Notes: generated by a model not told the origin, from the letters alone. A stretch of 64,000 nucleotides of DNA from Prostheceraeus crozeri (GCA_907163375.1 CAJQUW010014767.1:7501-71500), one strand, 5' to 3'; shown: positions 49,965 to 62,160, numbered from the stretch's first letter. Numbers and translations are program-made.

Positions 49965-52900
49965 TACAAAGCCCTTTTTAGAAGGAGGCAAACCACTCCA
50001 TGGTTATTACCAAAAAGTGAGTCATGTCAATCCACGAGTGATGTAATATGTATCGATAAAGATAGGACACTTGAGTCTGAATTAAATACTTGCATAAAAA
50101 GTCAATTTTCTAGCAAGGAAGTAAAACCATATCAAACTGATGTAAAAGTTGTAAACTTATCAAGTAGGATTTTGACTGAACCTGAAAAATGTGTATTGAA
50201 CAAAGGGCTAAAATTTACTCCTACTCCTCGCAAAAATAGTGAAGAACTCAAAGTGGACATCAAACAATATACTCGCAAATTGAGACTAAAGGAATATTTT
50301 TATGTTCATAATAACGAAGTCGGTCAGAATGGACCTAAAAGTTTAATTCAAAATAAATCTTCTTTCAATCCTCAAAAAGGAAGGAATACGGTATTAGACA
50401 ACATTTGTGAAACTTTAGAGAAAATCAACATAACTGAGGAAAGTAATGCAATGAAAACAAAGTCTAATTTAAAAAGTCTTATATTTCGATGTATGCTGAC
50501 GATATTTGTGAGATTTGTCCGATTTCCAAGTTCGAAAGTGACAATTCCATTGAGCTTTTGCTATCAGAATTTTATAATATAAAGATGTGGTCTTCTTCAA
50601 ATAATCTACTATTGAATGAGACGAAAACTAAGGCTCTATGTATCAGTAAGAAGTGTTTCGACGTGTATTCCCCTTTTCCTTTCCCAATGGTCACAGAAAT
50701 GAAGATCTTGGGTGTTACATGGTGTGACAGTTTGAGTTGGAGCATTCATTTTCGTAATGTGTTCAAAATTTGTTCAAGGCGTTTGTACATGATTAGAATA
50801 CTTAAACGTTTGCTAAACCATGATGATTTGTGGATTGTTTTTAACAGCGTTGCACGTAGTATTGTTATGTACTGTTCTTCCTTATTTGGCATTCTAAACG
50901 CGGAAATTGTTCAGAAAATCGAAAGACTTTTTAAGCGTGCGAGAAAGATTATTTGTATGCCCAACTGTAAATGCAACAACAATGCCACTAACTTTCATCA
51001 AAAACGTCTCCTAAGTTTCAAGACCTCCTTCGAAAAGTGCCAGTTGACAAATCATCCGCTACATTCAATCGTTTCTCACCCACGAAATGGAAGGCTGACA
51101 GTCCCTTACTGCAGAACGACTTTGCGACAGAACTGTTATGTGATAATGTCAATTTTAGTTATGAATAACCTCACTGATCTCACATGTGCCATTCCTTATT
51201 GACTTATTTGTGCTATGTTACTTTTGATTTTTATTTGGACAATATATATAATTTATTCTTATTCTTATTCTTCTTATTCTTAAATAGAAATGAGGAATAT
51301 TCATTGAAATCTTTAAGTGCCGATCCTGATATCATTATCAAAGAAGCGGATAAAGGAGGGGCTATTGTGATTATGCGCTATTGTGACTATTCCTATTATG
51401 AACAGAAGATTTTAGATATGCTAGAAGATAAAACTTTTACAAAAAATTAACAACTAATGAAGACAAACAAATTATGAGAGACATTAAAAAAACCATTCAA
51501 CTGTTTGCAAATAATCTAACCAGCAAAGAAAAAGAGTATTTGATTTATTTTGAATTCAAAAGCAGTAATTTTTATGGATTGCCTAAAATTCATAAATCAA
51601 ACATGATCAAGACTGCCATTTCTAAACATAATTCAGAATACGTTGCTATTCAAAATCCTTCAGATTTACCGTTTAGACCTATTGTTGGGAGCCCGAATGC
51701 TCCTACCGAAAGCGCCTTAGCAATTTTTCGGATATCATTCTAAAACCTCTATGCATGCATATACAAAGTTATGTAAGAGATTATCTTGATTTTTTAACAA
51801 CTTTGCCTAATTGCATATCTATTGACGCTAAGTTGGTGACTTTTGATGTTGTTAGTTTATATACAAACATTCCCCATGACCAAGGTTTAACTGCGGTAAA
51901 ATTCTGGCTTCAACAATTCCCAAACGCAATTGACAGTCGCTTCAATCATTCATTTTTTTAGAATGCTTAAAATCTGTTTTGGCAAATAATAATTTCGAAT
52001 TTGGTAATAACTGCTACAAACAAATCAAAGACACCGCAATGGGCACAAAAGTGGCCCCAATTTACGCAAGCCTAACACTTGGCTATCTTGAAATTCAATT
52101 GAAAAATCGACTTATTGAAGTGTGGGGTAGTGATACTACAAATGATATAATGAGTAACTGGAAAATATACTTGGACGACTGTTTTATTATTTGGAAATTT
52201 GACGTTGAAAAGTTAAACCGATTTTATGATATTCTTAATGATCTTGATATCAACATTTCATTCACCATGGAAATAAGTGACAAGGTGATCCCTTTTCTTG
52301 ATATTCTCGTGATTAAAGAGGAAGAAACAATACACACCGACATTTACTATAAGACAACTGACACTCATCAATATCTAAACTTCTCCTCCTGCCATCCCCG
52401 CCATGTTAAAAGAGCGATCCCCTACAACCTTGCGAGACGTATATGCATGATCTGTAGTGATGATGTCAATCGAAGGAACCGCCTGGACGAATTAAGGCAA
52501 TCCTTATTACAACAGGGCTATCCTCGCTCATTAATTGATAATAGCATTTGAAAATCTTTCTGTCATACCTTTTGTACACACACAACCCTAGAAACATCAA
52601 CATTTTACCAGCTATTTCTCATGTGAATTCAATATTGAAAAATGACGATAAAACTAAAGAAAATTTCGGAGACTGTATTTTTATTAATAGTAAACGACAA
52701 CCACGAAATTTGAAAAGAATTCTTTGTAAATCCACATTTGAAAGTGATCAAGTACCGGGTACATAAAGTACATGTAAATAAATGCAATGACTTGAGATAT
52801 GGTACTTGTAACATCCTACAAGAAGGATCTTCTTATACATTTGATGGTCACATTTTCCATGTAAATTGTAGTATGAGTTGTGATACCAGTAATGTTGTAT

Positions 52901-53160
52901 ATGTCATCACCTGCCCCGGTTGTCAAAATTATTATATCAGAGAAGCTGGGACATCCTTAAGAACCAGAGTAAGGGTTCACAAGGAACAAATTTTGAATGC
53001 CAATTATAGACCAATTTAATTAAGTGAACATCTGGAAACGTGTGGTAGGGGCAACATGTCCCTTTTCCTTTTCACAAGCTTTTTTCTGAAAACAAAATTG
53101 AGCGTAAATGTAAAGAAAAATATTTGATCGATCGCTTTCATCCAACATTAAATTCATGAA
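49965..53160 (+). mobile_element. Penelope-like element 3, decayed, split by a LINE
   Basis: The order of a Penelope-like protein is followed along the plus strand: LNKGLKFTPTP and the LRLKEYF region (50172-50450), then after the LINE IIIKEADKGGAIVIM, LPKIHKSN, RPIVGSPNAPTESAL, TFDVVSLYTNIP (motif A), DTAMGTKVAPIYASL (motif B), YLDDCFIIW (motif C), IPFLDIL, the RAIPYNLARRIC linker, and a GIY-YIG domain (NVVYVITCPGCQ, about 52780-53000) ending near 53160. It is closely related to the elements at 61400-64000. Broken several times besides the insertion. Confidence 0.85.
50479..51284 (+). mobile_element. 5'-truncated LINE inserted in Penelope-like element 3
   Basis: Starts just before the reverse-transcriptase catalytic box YADDI and continues through NNLLLNETKTKALCISKK, LGVTWCDSLSW, RILKRLLNHDDLW and VARSIVMYCSSLF. 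These are the thumb and C-terminal blocks of CR1/L2-like non-LTR elements, in one open frame of about 237 residues (50489-51202). It ends in a short simple-repeat tail of attctt units (about 51255-51284), the usual 3' signature of this group. No clear target duplication was found. Confidence 0.82.
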
Positions 53161-53354
53161 TCACTTTTTATACGTTTCTTATGAATTAATTTACTTTTCA
53201 TATGAGATGCATTTTATATTAGTTCTTATATTATCTTTCTTTTCCTGTCTTATAATGTAATATTATGTCTGTTCTTTGATGCGTTGAAGTGAAAAGAACA
53301 TTTTGCGATAACTAATGTATATATTTTGAAGATGTTTTAAGTCAATAGGTAATC

Positions 53355-53900
53355 AGAATCAAGTGATACCTCCACGAGCTGCGATCACTGCTGAGATGCG
53401 ATCATTCATGCTCTTTATCAATGAGTCAACAATAGATTGTGGCATCAATTGCTATGTTGCCAGGAGCCAATGTTTAATCTCTTTTATTGTTTTTACGGGA
53501 GTGGAACGACAATTGATTTTCCCACCGAGGAAATCCCACACATCGTCTATGGGATTCAAATCAGCGCTGCCGGAACGCCACGGTAGTGATCGTATTGCAC
53601 GTTGTCTCTTGAAGAATTTTACTGCACTCGCTGCGTGAGCTGGTGCACTATCATTCTAAAAGATGAAATTACGCAAACGTCGATGTACAGTCTACATTGA
53701 AGCCTTTTGGTTCCACAGACAGACAAGCTCTCTTGCAGACGATAGTCTGCGAATTCCAGCCAGTCTGATTAGACGTCGGTTGCTTCGAGATGTCGTGATT
53801 CTTTTCCGTCCTGATCGAATACCATTTTTACATTTCTTAACACCAAATCTTCTTTGCCAACGCCAGAGACTCTGTCTTGGCGCACACTTCTTCGGTTTTT
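53355..53900 (-). pseudogene. Tc1-mariner transposase with internal deletion
   Basis: Minus strand. The N-terminal part (about 53895-53660) encodes KCKNGIRSGRKRITTSRSN and RRLIRLAGIRRLSSARELV, the paired helix-turn-helix with the GRKR hook. The C-terminal part (about 53655-53357) encodes QNDSAPAHAASAVKFF, SADLNPIDDVWDFLGG (Asp where Glu is often seen) and ends in ISAVIAARGGIT. The middle, with the first catalytic Asp, is missing, and there is at least one stop (about 53455). Confidence 0.82.
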
Positions 53901-54804
53901 AAGCTGTTTTCACTTTTAACCAACTGCACATCCCCTAAGAAAATCACTGTCTTTAGTCTGTCGATTTACCATGACCATAAACTCTTATCATTTGATAAAT
54001 GAACAAGCAATAATTAGCGATAACTATGGTTGTATTTATACGCTATACACGTAGATGACTAGCTAAGGCTCACTATCTATGTACACAGCGCATGCATATA
54101 CCGGTATGCATTAGATTGTTATGAGCTGAATTTGAATGAAAATCATGCCTATGTTAACAACTTCTTAACAAATGAATGTGGCAATGTAACATTAGCAATG
54201 ATTATGTATCCAATAACGCGCATAATTGTCCTGTGGATGAGTCCAAATACTTTTCTGAAAGTATTTTCTCTATACAATAATCTGTGTTTCATTTTTCTGA
54301 CCTATGATTTTGATACCAAAACTTTCAATTAAAGAAAAGTAATTGTGTTTGACAATTTTTTATGTGGTAGACAACCGCTCAAAGATGCAGCCAATAATCA
54401 TAGTGAATCCCACAGAGGAGATAAATACCTTTCAGATGATGTATGGTACTTTTGTAATCAAATGAACTGAGTGGCTGCAGACACTGAGATATTTCAACAG
54501 TTGTAGTGATGTAACATTAAATTTGCTAAAGAGTGTACAGTATGTTCTTCTATACTTAAATCTATGTTTCAATCTAATACATGAATTAGATATCGTTGAT
54601 GTATTTTAGCATAGAAAGCTATGATAAAGTCATTTTTCTATTTACTATGCATGTGCATGTCCTACTATGTAAATTACCTTAAAACATCCATATCTATGAT
54701 GAATGTATATTTGAAATTATGATGATCTTGCTTTTTGTTTCACTTTGCACATGAAGAATAAAGAAAGCGCTTGTGCATTCCATGTGTTTTCACTTCAATT
54801 ATTT

Positions 54805-54806
<2 letters not shown>
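53901..54806. other. gene-free interval
   Basis: No supported gene or repeat on either strand; AT-rich. Confidence 0.6.

Positions 54807-54900
<94 letters not shown>
54807..54900. repeat. (TA)n microsatellite
   Basis: About 47 uninterrupted TA units at the left edge of the inverted Penelope-like dimer. Penelope-like elements often insert at or carry such repeats. Confidence 0.95.
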
Positions 54901-54903
<3 letters not shown>

Positions 54904-54919
54904 AAAGAAAGAACAAATG

Positions 54920-54970
54920 CTTTGACCGGACATGTTTCAATCTTCTTTCAAGATCATCTTCAGCGGAAAG
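54920..54970 (-). ncRNA. hammerhead ribozyme motif, left arm
   Basis: Exact inverse of the motif at 57962-58012, on the minus strand, 3' of the minus-strand reverse-transcriptase frame. Confidence 0.7.
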
Positions 54971-55143
54971 TTACAATTAAAGACAAATCTTTCTTAAATA
55001 CGTAGTCACATTGAAAACTGTTCATTCTGGAAGGCACGTAATAGCATAGAAATCTTAAGTCAGACAGATAAATAAAATAAAAGCACGAAGTTACAACCTA
55101 CTCAAATAATTTAGAAGATAGTGTGTACAATTCGTAAAATAAG

Positions 55144-56589
55144 TTACAGATTTAAAGAAAGAGTGTATGATCCGTTCCTTTCATTAGCGAGATTTTCATT
55201 ACTTTTTATGAATATCGACTCCAGGATAAATGGTTGCTTGCATTTACCAATAATGGAAAAATTTTCTTTTTTAGGACGATGAGGGTGAGTAGAGATTTCA
55301 GTAGGTGAAGGATAACCCTTCATGTGTTCCTTCATCCGAGTGTCGAGGTGGCGTTTTGTGGCGCCGACGTACCGCATTTCACAACGGTCACAAGCGTATT
55401 GATATACGATAGATGATTTTAGATCACTCGGAATTTTATCTTTATTCGGAAGTTGATTTAACAGTTTACAGACTTTGTAAACTGGCCTAACTTCTAAATT
55501 CGGAGGAAGCAACTCATTCAGAGAGCGAATTTTGTTTTTCAAATCATTTTGAGCTTGGCTAATGAAAGGAACAGACCACACTACTCTTCTCACTTGCGCC
55601 CGCTCATTCTCAGCTTGAGAATCATTTACAGTTGAAGCCCCGCACTCAATATTCCTTTCAACCTTTTCTTTGATACGGCTGATGGTTTTACTGTCAAAAC
55701 CATTTTTAATAAAGATATTAGAGATCTCAACCGCCGAAGCTTCGTATAACCTGGGATTAGTGCAGATTTTATAAGCTCTGTAAAATAAAGAACGCATGGC
55801 AGACAACCTATACGACATGGGAGCATAGGCAGAGTAAGGCATATAGATGCCAGTGTTGGTAGGTTTGATGTGAAAATCAATATCGATACCAGAATTGCAG
55901 CAAATTTTTGTATCCAAGAAGACGATCCGATCGTCTTTACTTGTTTCCATGGTAAACTTGATGCTATCATCAAGCGAGTTCAAAAAATTCAAAAAACAGC
56001 TTGCTTGGTCATCATTATCAAAAATGGCCAAACAATCGTCCACATATCTCCCATAAAATTTGGGAGGCTGCCCCTGGTAGTTATCAAACTTCGCTTCGAT
56101 CATGTCCATAGTAAACGCGGCCATGGTGGGACCCAAACTAGATCCCATCGCCATGCCATCCACCTGATTGTAAAGTTTTTTATCAAAGGTAAAAAGAATA
56201 TTGGTGCAGGCCAGTTCAAGTAAAGCTTTAAGGGCTTCACGTTTGATAGGAAAATTGCCGAAATCTATCATGGACAAGACATGATCAATGGTTCTTCTTA
56301 CCGGAATGTTGGTAAAGAGACTCGAAACATCGTAGCTACAAGCACGATAGCTAGCATTCGGATTTTCGTTTGTGAATTCTTTTAATTTCTCAACATGATG
56401 AAAAGTATCTTTCAGCACAAAACGCTGAGGAATATATTTTTTCAAAACCGAATCAAGCCATTGGGCTAATTTAGACGTATACGAATTTCTCATGTTAAGA
56501 ATCGGGCGATATGGTGGGTCACTCATGCTCTTGTGGACGTTCGGCAGCCCATAAAGTCTGGATGGCTGAGATCCATTAGATTTTATCAT
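55144..56589 (-). CDS. Penelope-like reverse transcriptase, left copy
   Basis: 481 residues. SRLYGLPNVHK, PYRPILNMRNSYTSKLAQWL, YDVSSLFTNIPVRRTI (motif A), DGMAMGSSLGPTMAAFTM (motif B), YGRYVDDCLAIF (motif C) and IVFLDTKI. These are followed by a linker and a C-terminal GIY-YIG nuclease, YACDRCEMRYVGATKRHLDT. The N-terminal DKGGA block is missing, so it is a 5'-truncated copy. Includes the 299-bp central segment absent from the right copy. Confidence 0.85.
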   Translation of the reverse strand: MIKSNGSQPSRLYGLPNVHKSMSDPPYRPILNMRNSYTSKLAQWLDSVLKKYIPQRFVLKDTFHHVEKLKEFTNENPNASYRACSYDVSSLFTNIPVRRTIDHVLSMIDFGNFPIKREALKALLELACTNILFTFDKKLYNQVDGMAMGSSLGPTMAAFTMDMIEAKFDNYQGQPPKFYGRYVDDCLAIFDNDDQASCFLNFLNSLDDSIKFTMETSKDDRIVFLDTKICCNSGIDIDFHIKPTNTGIYMPYSAYAPMSYRLSAMRSLFYRAYKICTNPRLYEASAVEISNIFIKNGFDSKTISRIKEKVERNIECGASTVNDSQAENERAQVRRVVWSVPFISQAQNDLKNKIRSLNELLPPNLEVRPVYKVCKLLNQLPNKDKIPSDLKSSIVYQYACDRCEMRYVGATKRHLDTRMKEHMKGYPSPTEISTHPHRPKKENFSIIGKCKQPFILESIFIKSNENLANERNGSYTLSLNL

Positions 56590-56615
56590 TTGAGTTGATG
56601 AGTTGTTTCAAATGT

Positions 56616-57788
56616 TTTACCAACATTCCGGTAAGAAGAACCATTGATCATGTCTTGTCCATGATAGATTTCGGCAATTTTCCTATCAAACGTGAAGCCC
56701 TTAAAGCTTTACTTGAACTGGCCTGCACCAATATTCTTTTTACCTTTGATAAAAAACTTTACAATCAGGTGGATGGCATGGCGATGGGATCTAGTTTGGG
56801 TCCCACCATGGCCGCGTTTACTATGGACATGATCGAAGCGAAGTTTGATAACTACCAGGGGCAACCTCCCAAATTTTATGGGAGATATGTGGACGATTGT
56901 TTGGCCATTTTTGATAATGATGACCAAGCAAGCTGTTTTTTGAATTTTTTGAACTCGCTTGATGATAGCATCAAGTTTACCATGGAAACAAGTAAAGACG
57001 ATCGGATCGTCTTCTTGGATACAAAAATTTGCTGCAATTCTGGTATCGATATTGATTTTCACATCAAACCTACCAACACTGGCATCTATATGCCTTACTC
57101 TGCCTATGCTCCCATGTCGTATAGGTTGTCTGCCATGCGTTCTTTATTTTACAGAGCTTATAAAATCTGCACTAATCCCAGGTTATACGAAGCTTCGGCG
57201 GTTGAGATCTCTAATATCTTTATTAAAAATGGTTTTGACAGTAAAACCATCAGCCGTATCAAAGAAAAGGTTGAAAGGAATATTGAGTGCGGGGCTTCAA
57301 CTGTAAATGATTCTCAAGCTGAGAATGAGCGGGCGCAAGTGAGAAGAGTAGTGTGGTCTGTTCCTTTCATTAGCCAAGCTCAAAATGATTTGAAAAACAA
57401 AATTCGCTCTCTGAATGAGTTGCTTCCTCCGAATTTAGAAGTTAGGCCAGTTTACAAAGTCTGTAAACTGTTAAATCAACTTCCGAATAAAGATAAAATT
57501 CCGAGTGATCTAAAATCATCTATCGTATATCAATACGCTTGTGACCGTTGCGAAATGCGGTACGTCGGCGCCACAAAACGCCACCTCGACACTCGGATGA
57601 AGGAACACATGAAGGGTTATCCTTCACCTACTGAAATCTCTACTCACCCTCATCGTCCTAAAAAAGAAAATTTTTCCATTATTGGTAAATGCAAGCAACC
57701 ATTTATCCTGGAGTCGATATTCATAAAAAGTAATGAAAATCTCGCTAATGAAAGGAACGGATCATACACTCTTTCTTTAAATCTGTAA
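56616..57788 (+). CDS. Penelope-like reverse transcriptase, right copy (shorter)
   Basis: About 391 residues shared with the left copy, from FTNIPVRRTI to SLNL, with no amino-acid difference seen. It starts within motif A, so it lacks the first part of the catalytic palm and cannot be active alone. The ATG at 56595 that opens the frame belongs to unrelated junction sequence. Confidence 0.82.
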   Translation, partial: FTNIPVRRTIDHVLSMIDFGNFPIKREALKALLELACTNILFTFDKKLYNQVDGMAMGSSLGPTMAAFTMDMIEAKFDNYQGQPPKFYGRYVDDCLAIFDNDDQASCFLNFLNSLDDSIKFTMETSKDDRIVFLDTKICCNSGIDIDFHIKPTNTGIYMPYSAYAPMSYRLSAMRSLFYRAYKICTNPRLYEASAVEISNIFIKNGFDSKTISRIKEKVERNIECGASTVNDSQAENERAQVRRVVWSVPFISQAQNDLKNKIRSLNELLPPNLEVRPVYKVCKLLNQLPNKDKIPSDLKSSIVYQYACDRCEMRYVGATKRHLDTRMKEHMKGYPSPTEISTHPHRPKKENFSIIGKCKQPFILESIFIKSNENLANERNGSYTLSLNL

Positions 57789-57961
57789 CTTATTTTACGA
57801 ATTGTACACACTATCTTCTAAATTATTTGAGTAGGTTGTAACTTCGTGCTTTTATTTTATTTATCTGTCTGACTTAAGATTTCTATGCTATTACGTGCCT
57901 TTCAGAATGAACAGTTTTCAATGTGACTACGTATTTAAGAAAGATTTGTCTTTAATTGTAA

Positions 57962-58012
57962 CTTTCCGCTGAAGATGATCTTGAAAGAAGATTGAAACAT
58001 GTCCGGTCAAAG
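57962..58012 (+). ncRNA. hammerhead ribozyme motif, right arm
   Basis: Elements in order: stem I 5' strand CTTTCCG; core CTGAAGA (57969-57975, fits CTGANGA); stem II GATCTT/AAGATT closed by GAAAG; core GAAA (57994-57997); a two-base-pair stem III in ACATGT; GTC cleavage triplet (C at 58003); stem I 3' strand CGGTCAAAG with an internal loop. A ~51-nt minimal hammerhead with a very short stem III is the type known from the terminal regions of Penelope-like elements. Confidence 0.75.
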
Positions 58013-58035
58013 CATTTGTTCTTTCTTTTAAATAT

Positions 58036-59385
58036 GAGAAGCCTGGGCACACTTTGCCTCGTATATATAAACTTATTGAATAAAAAACCAACGATATAAA
58101 ATATTGAAAAGCTTGCATAATTTGTAGCACTATCGCTTTCATATATTCAATCTTCAGGTGCCATATAAATCAAGTGACATAAAATATTCAAAAACTCTTG
58201 ATGCACAAAGTATTCATAGAAATTTAGAAGTCAGCTATTTGCAGGGACATCTATGATTAATATAAGATATCTAAGGGACGTTCAACTCCCATGCCATGCA
58301 CTGGACTGGAGGCCAGCATAGAAATTAACAATACCATAGAAAGTCCTAGAATGGAAATTGCATGAAAATTATGGCACACGCTGGGGGAACTTAGTTGGGG
58401 CAAAATGCAACTTGTGCGATCTGGCTTCCATGCTTTTTGATTGGCATTTACATTTATCAGGCCAATTCTTGATCTGGATTGTTGGCTCTTGTCCAAAGAC
58501 CATGTACTCAAAAGCATTAGTGAATTTACAAAATGCTGCGCCGACAGGATGACAAAGAAGGAAATCATTTTAAACGTTCTGTACGTTCATCATTTTGATT
58601 TATCGCTCCGATAATCTTTCAATAGTATAATCAGACTCTTATGCAACTTGTAATGTCGATTTACAGAACATGCATAACTCCAGCTTCAAATCAGAGGCCA
58701 AGAAATCTTAGAGTATTCATTTTACTTTAAATGGTTTCCCTGTTCACTAAATTTGAATGATTTTCAAAATCTCTACATGCATTCGAATATCAGCTTCCAA
58801 AATATCAAGTGTCATTCAATGATTAATTGAAAAGTTCCAGCGACATTTCGTTTATTTGAGAAGTGATTGTCGGTAAAGAAATGTTCAATGTGTTTATTCC
58901 AGAAAAGCGCCAGGTTTCTTAGCCGCTTGAAGAAGAAATTATCCAATAATTAGACTTTCGATCTGTGAATTCTTCAGATGTTCTTACAAACAGCACAACG
59001 ACCACTTTCAATATGACTTTGTGAACCAATTTTTAATTCGCATTCCAATATTGAAACATTGGAAAATAGTTGTCAGTGACTGCTACAAATAGACACACTA
59101 TATTAATCCATGGAATAGTAGGCTATTTCACATGAAACAATGTTGCCATCTCACTTGCAATTCTCTTCATGAAAATCCTGTAATTAGGTGTCAACAACTT
59201 CCACGGCCAACTTGCCAAATAGTTTCACTATGATACAATGTTTTAGATCGAATCTGATCTGCAAACCATATATTTTTCCATGTGCCATCATTGTGCATAG
59301 GCAAGATATCAATCTTCCATTCTAGTGTAGTATTTTCCACTTCTATGGAGGCCAGTGACTTTGATAAACTTGATTAATGACGATG
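58036..59385. other. gene-free interval
   Basis: No supported gene or repeat was recognised on either strand. Confidence 0.55.
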
Positions 59386-61236
59386 CAGAGTGTGACTGAA
59401 CGCCGTTCAATTGAACTAGTTCATGAACTAGTTCACGATTTTCGTGAACTTTAACTGAACGGCGTTCTTTTTTTCAAAATTGAACTTGAACTGAACGGCG
59501 TTCGCATATTTCGGAGATGAACGGCAGTTAACTGCTCCCGTTCATTTCTACCTGAATTGCTTCAAGCTAGAATGTACTCTACGGTTGCTTCTTTGGAAGC
59601 TTGACGCTCATGATGCCACGCAGGCATAATATTTATTTCTTGGAAATCTTAGATGTTGGCATTTCCGATAAAGTAAGATAGAATCCTCCATTGTTGGAAC
59701 CCAACCGAATGCAAAAACTGCCACGTCAGCTCTATATTTAGAAGTCCTTTATGAAGTGATGTTAATGATAAAAAAGCGCACGCTGTGATGTGTGATATGG
59801 GGATTAGAAAATGCAGTCACAGTGTCCTTATGGGCAAGGCGGAAGAATGACAGTGAGAAGTGACATGTATGAACCCATTTTTACCTTCAATAAGCAGACC
59901 GATGATAAACTTTAGAATGCAATCTTTGCCAAAGTGTGTGTTCTGCAGCTACTACTTCACGCTCGAACCTAGCGTCATCTCTCTAATCATCCACTCATGT
60001 CAAGGAATTCAGCACCCTAGATGCATTCATCGGGAAGTCAAAGCAATCTGTGTGTCCAGCCAGGAGAAAGTTGATGGCATGCCATTCATACGCCACTTTG
60101 ATGTCCAAGTTAAATGCAGACTTCAAGTGAAGAAGGAATTCTCGGACTACATTCCGCCGCGGATACGTATCTGCTGTGTTAGCATGCAGGCGAATGAAAG
60201 GTAATCACACTTACTCATAATGCGCGAGAGAAGAGCTCATGCCGCTCTAGCTGAATTATTGTGAGGAAACGATGACGCTGATGAAAATGACAATGCTTAC
60301 TGACATTCTCTCTTCGTCTGACACTCTACGCTTTTCTCTTCCTGCACATTTTCGGTGTTCTGCTCACACAATGAACTTAATCGCAACAAAAGACGTTGAA
60401 AAATACTTGACCGCCGAACAGTTCAAAAGAGTATCACGAAAGACAATGCTGAAACTACACGACTTGTGGAATAAACAGTCAAAGATGTTGTGCCTATGTC
60501 ACTATTTGATCACTTAGGACATCGTCACCTTCAGAATGACGAGAAAGCGCCTGGAGGACAAGATTGCATCCTTTTTTTTCATCGTTTCTCCACTCAGACA
60601 CTGAAGAGTTGGCTTTGTTGAATGAACGTGTTTCCAGCCATCAAAAGAGTTTTTGTGCAATCAAACACTACATTGCCATCTAGCCCGTTGAAAGGCTTTT
60701 TTCCATGCTGGAGAACTCTTCAGCAGGAAGCGATGTCGTCTATCTGACAAACGCTATGTAATGTAGACATCATTCTCACCATTTTCCAACTAATGTAGTG
60801 CGAAAGAATTAAGAAATCATAGAATCGACGTGATTTTTTGAAGAGTGAATTGAGCTTTTTCAATACATGTAAGCAATTACATCTGCGGTCACATGCAACT
60901 ATACAATGATATAATTTGCCAATACTGTCTACATTCGCATCAAAGCACAATGATAGTATCGCATCGTCACATCATCATTCGTCCATTATGAAAAACTACA
61001 TAGATGACTACATTTGTGGTGTGAGATAACAGAATTTTGCATTTAGGCGCAAAGCGCAAGTTAATGGCTTGACCACAGCAGCGACAATTTAACCAACACA
61101 TAACCCGGAAGTTCTCTAAATTGCATCTTACACTAAAGGAAGTAAAGGTCAAAATTTCTTTTTTGAAATGAACGGGAAATGAACGAAAAGGTGAACTGAA
61201 CGCCGTTCAAAATTTTCGTGAACTTGTCACTCACTG
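59386..61236 (+). mobile_element. decayed hAT element
   Basis: The left end CAGAGTGTGACTGAACG is matched by the right end, which read on the minus strand begins CAGTGAGTGAC and contains 'gaacggcgttcagttcacc'. Multiple 'tgaacggcgttc' words line both ends. Flanking 8-mers are not clearly duplicated. The interior encodes hAT transposase fragments. Confidence 0.68.
60272..60720 (+). pseudogene. hAT transposase fragments
   Basis: LPAHFRCSAHTMNLIATKDVEKYL and FKRVSRKTMLKLHDLWNKQSK (60340-60490) match the central RC.AHtlnL region of hAT transposases. Further on, PSSPLKGFF and ERLFSMLENS (in another frame, about 60680-60720) match the C-terminal dimerisation block. Stops and frame changes separate them. 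A Cys-rich fragment at about 59940-60190 may be its zinc-finger region. Confidence 0.65.
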
Positions 61237-61399
61237 GGATAGTGTGTATCTGGATAAAACCATAGACCAAATGGCAAACAATTCACTTCCCTACTGTGAA
61301 GTATCTTACATTAATAATAGATATCCTTGCTATTTGGCATTCAATTTAGGATGGAATAAGTCAATGAAATATCTCTCTTTAGTTTTACGAACAATGTCA

Positions 61400-62160
61400 G
61401 TGGCATTATACATTTTTTAAAAAGGGAAGATGGTAAAGCGTCCACGACTGCATTCATCTAAATGTTTGCTCACACTTATTTTTCGATATGCGGGGATGTT
61501 CGTCTGTTCTTTGTGAATTTGACAGCGTTCTCTTAAGGTACTTCCTGTTTCACCAATATAAAATTCATTGCAACCAACACAAGTGATGACGTAAATAACA
61601 TTTTGAGTTGAACAATTCATATTACTTTTAGTTTGAAATTCTTTTCCGTTGAATTTATAATTGTTGTCTTCTTTTAGATAATCACAAGTTCCACATCTTG
61701 TATTATTACATTTTGCTACCATGAATTCATTATTTGAATGAAAGTTCGATTTACATAATATGCGTTTTAAGTTAAATGATTGCTGTTTGCTATAGATAAA
61801 TCTAGATATCTCTTATTTTCATAAATCTTTTTGGTTTGTTGGTCAATTTTCAGAGTTGTGTTAATTGAATTAATCATTGAAGTTATGTTAGTGTTTCAAG
61901 GGATATGGGTAGATATAAAAGGTATGGTAAGTGCATTATCACTTTTTGGATTTGCTTTTAAAAGTTCAGCTCTACTTAATTCTTTCGCTCGTTTGATACC
62001 ATCTGACATAAGCTCTTCAGGGTAAGATTGATTTTTAAGGAAGATTTTTAATTCTGATAGTCGGGATTCTCTTCGAGATTCATCACTTATTATTGTGCAG
62101 ATTCTTCGGGCAAGATTATATGGGATGGCTCTTTGAAATTTTGAATCAAAAGAAATCAAG
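61400..62160 (-). mobile_element. Penelope-like element 4, 3' fragment
   Basis: Minus strand from the RAIPYNLARRIC linker (62159-61896) to the zinc-knuckle plus GIY-YIG domain CNNTRCGTCDYLKEDNNYKF and VITCVGCNEFYIGETGSTL (61722-61417). It lacks the reverse-transcriptase core and is broken. It meets element 5 head to head at about 62160. Confidence 0.8.

Larger units (their letters stand above)
54897..58035. mobile_element. Penelope-like element 2, inverted dimer
   Basis: Left arm 54897-56316 (minus strand) and right arm 56616-58035 (plus strand) are each 1420 bp and near-perfect inverted copies around a 299-bp centre (56317-56615) that is unique to the left copy. At least one difference exists (55030 versus 57902). 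The encoded proteins are identical over the shared part. Both units are 5'-truncated and meet head to head. Confidence 0.9.

Noticed and set aside
54740-55005. IYIYIY frames
   Set aside because: Translation of the (TA)n microsatellite.
58257-58568. Open frames on both strands in the gap after the Penelope-like dimer
   Set aside because: No family resemblance, overlapping on opposite strands, and no repeat or splice support.
59386-61236. A complete hAT with 8-bp target duplication
   Set aside because: The flanking 8-mers (tgacgatg and ggatagtg) agree at only half the positions, so the ends are decayed or slightly misplaced.
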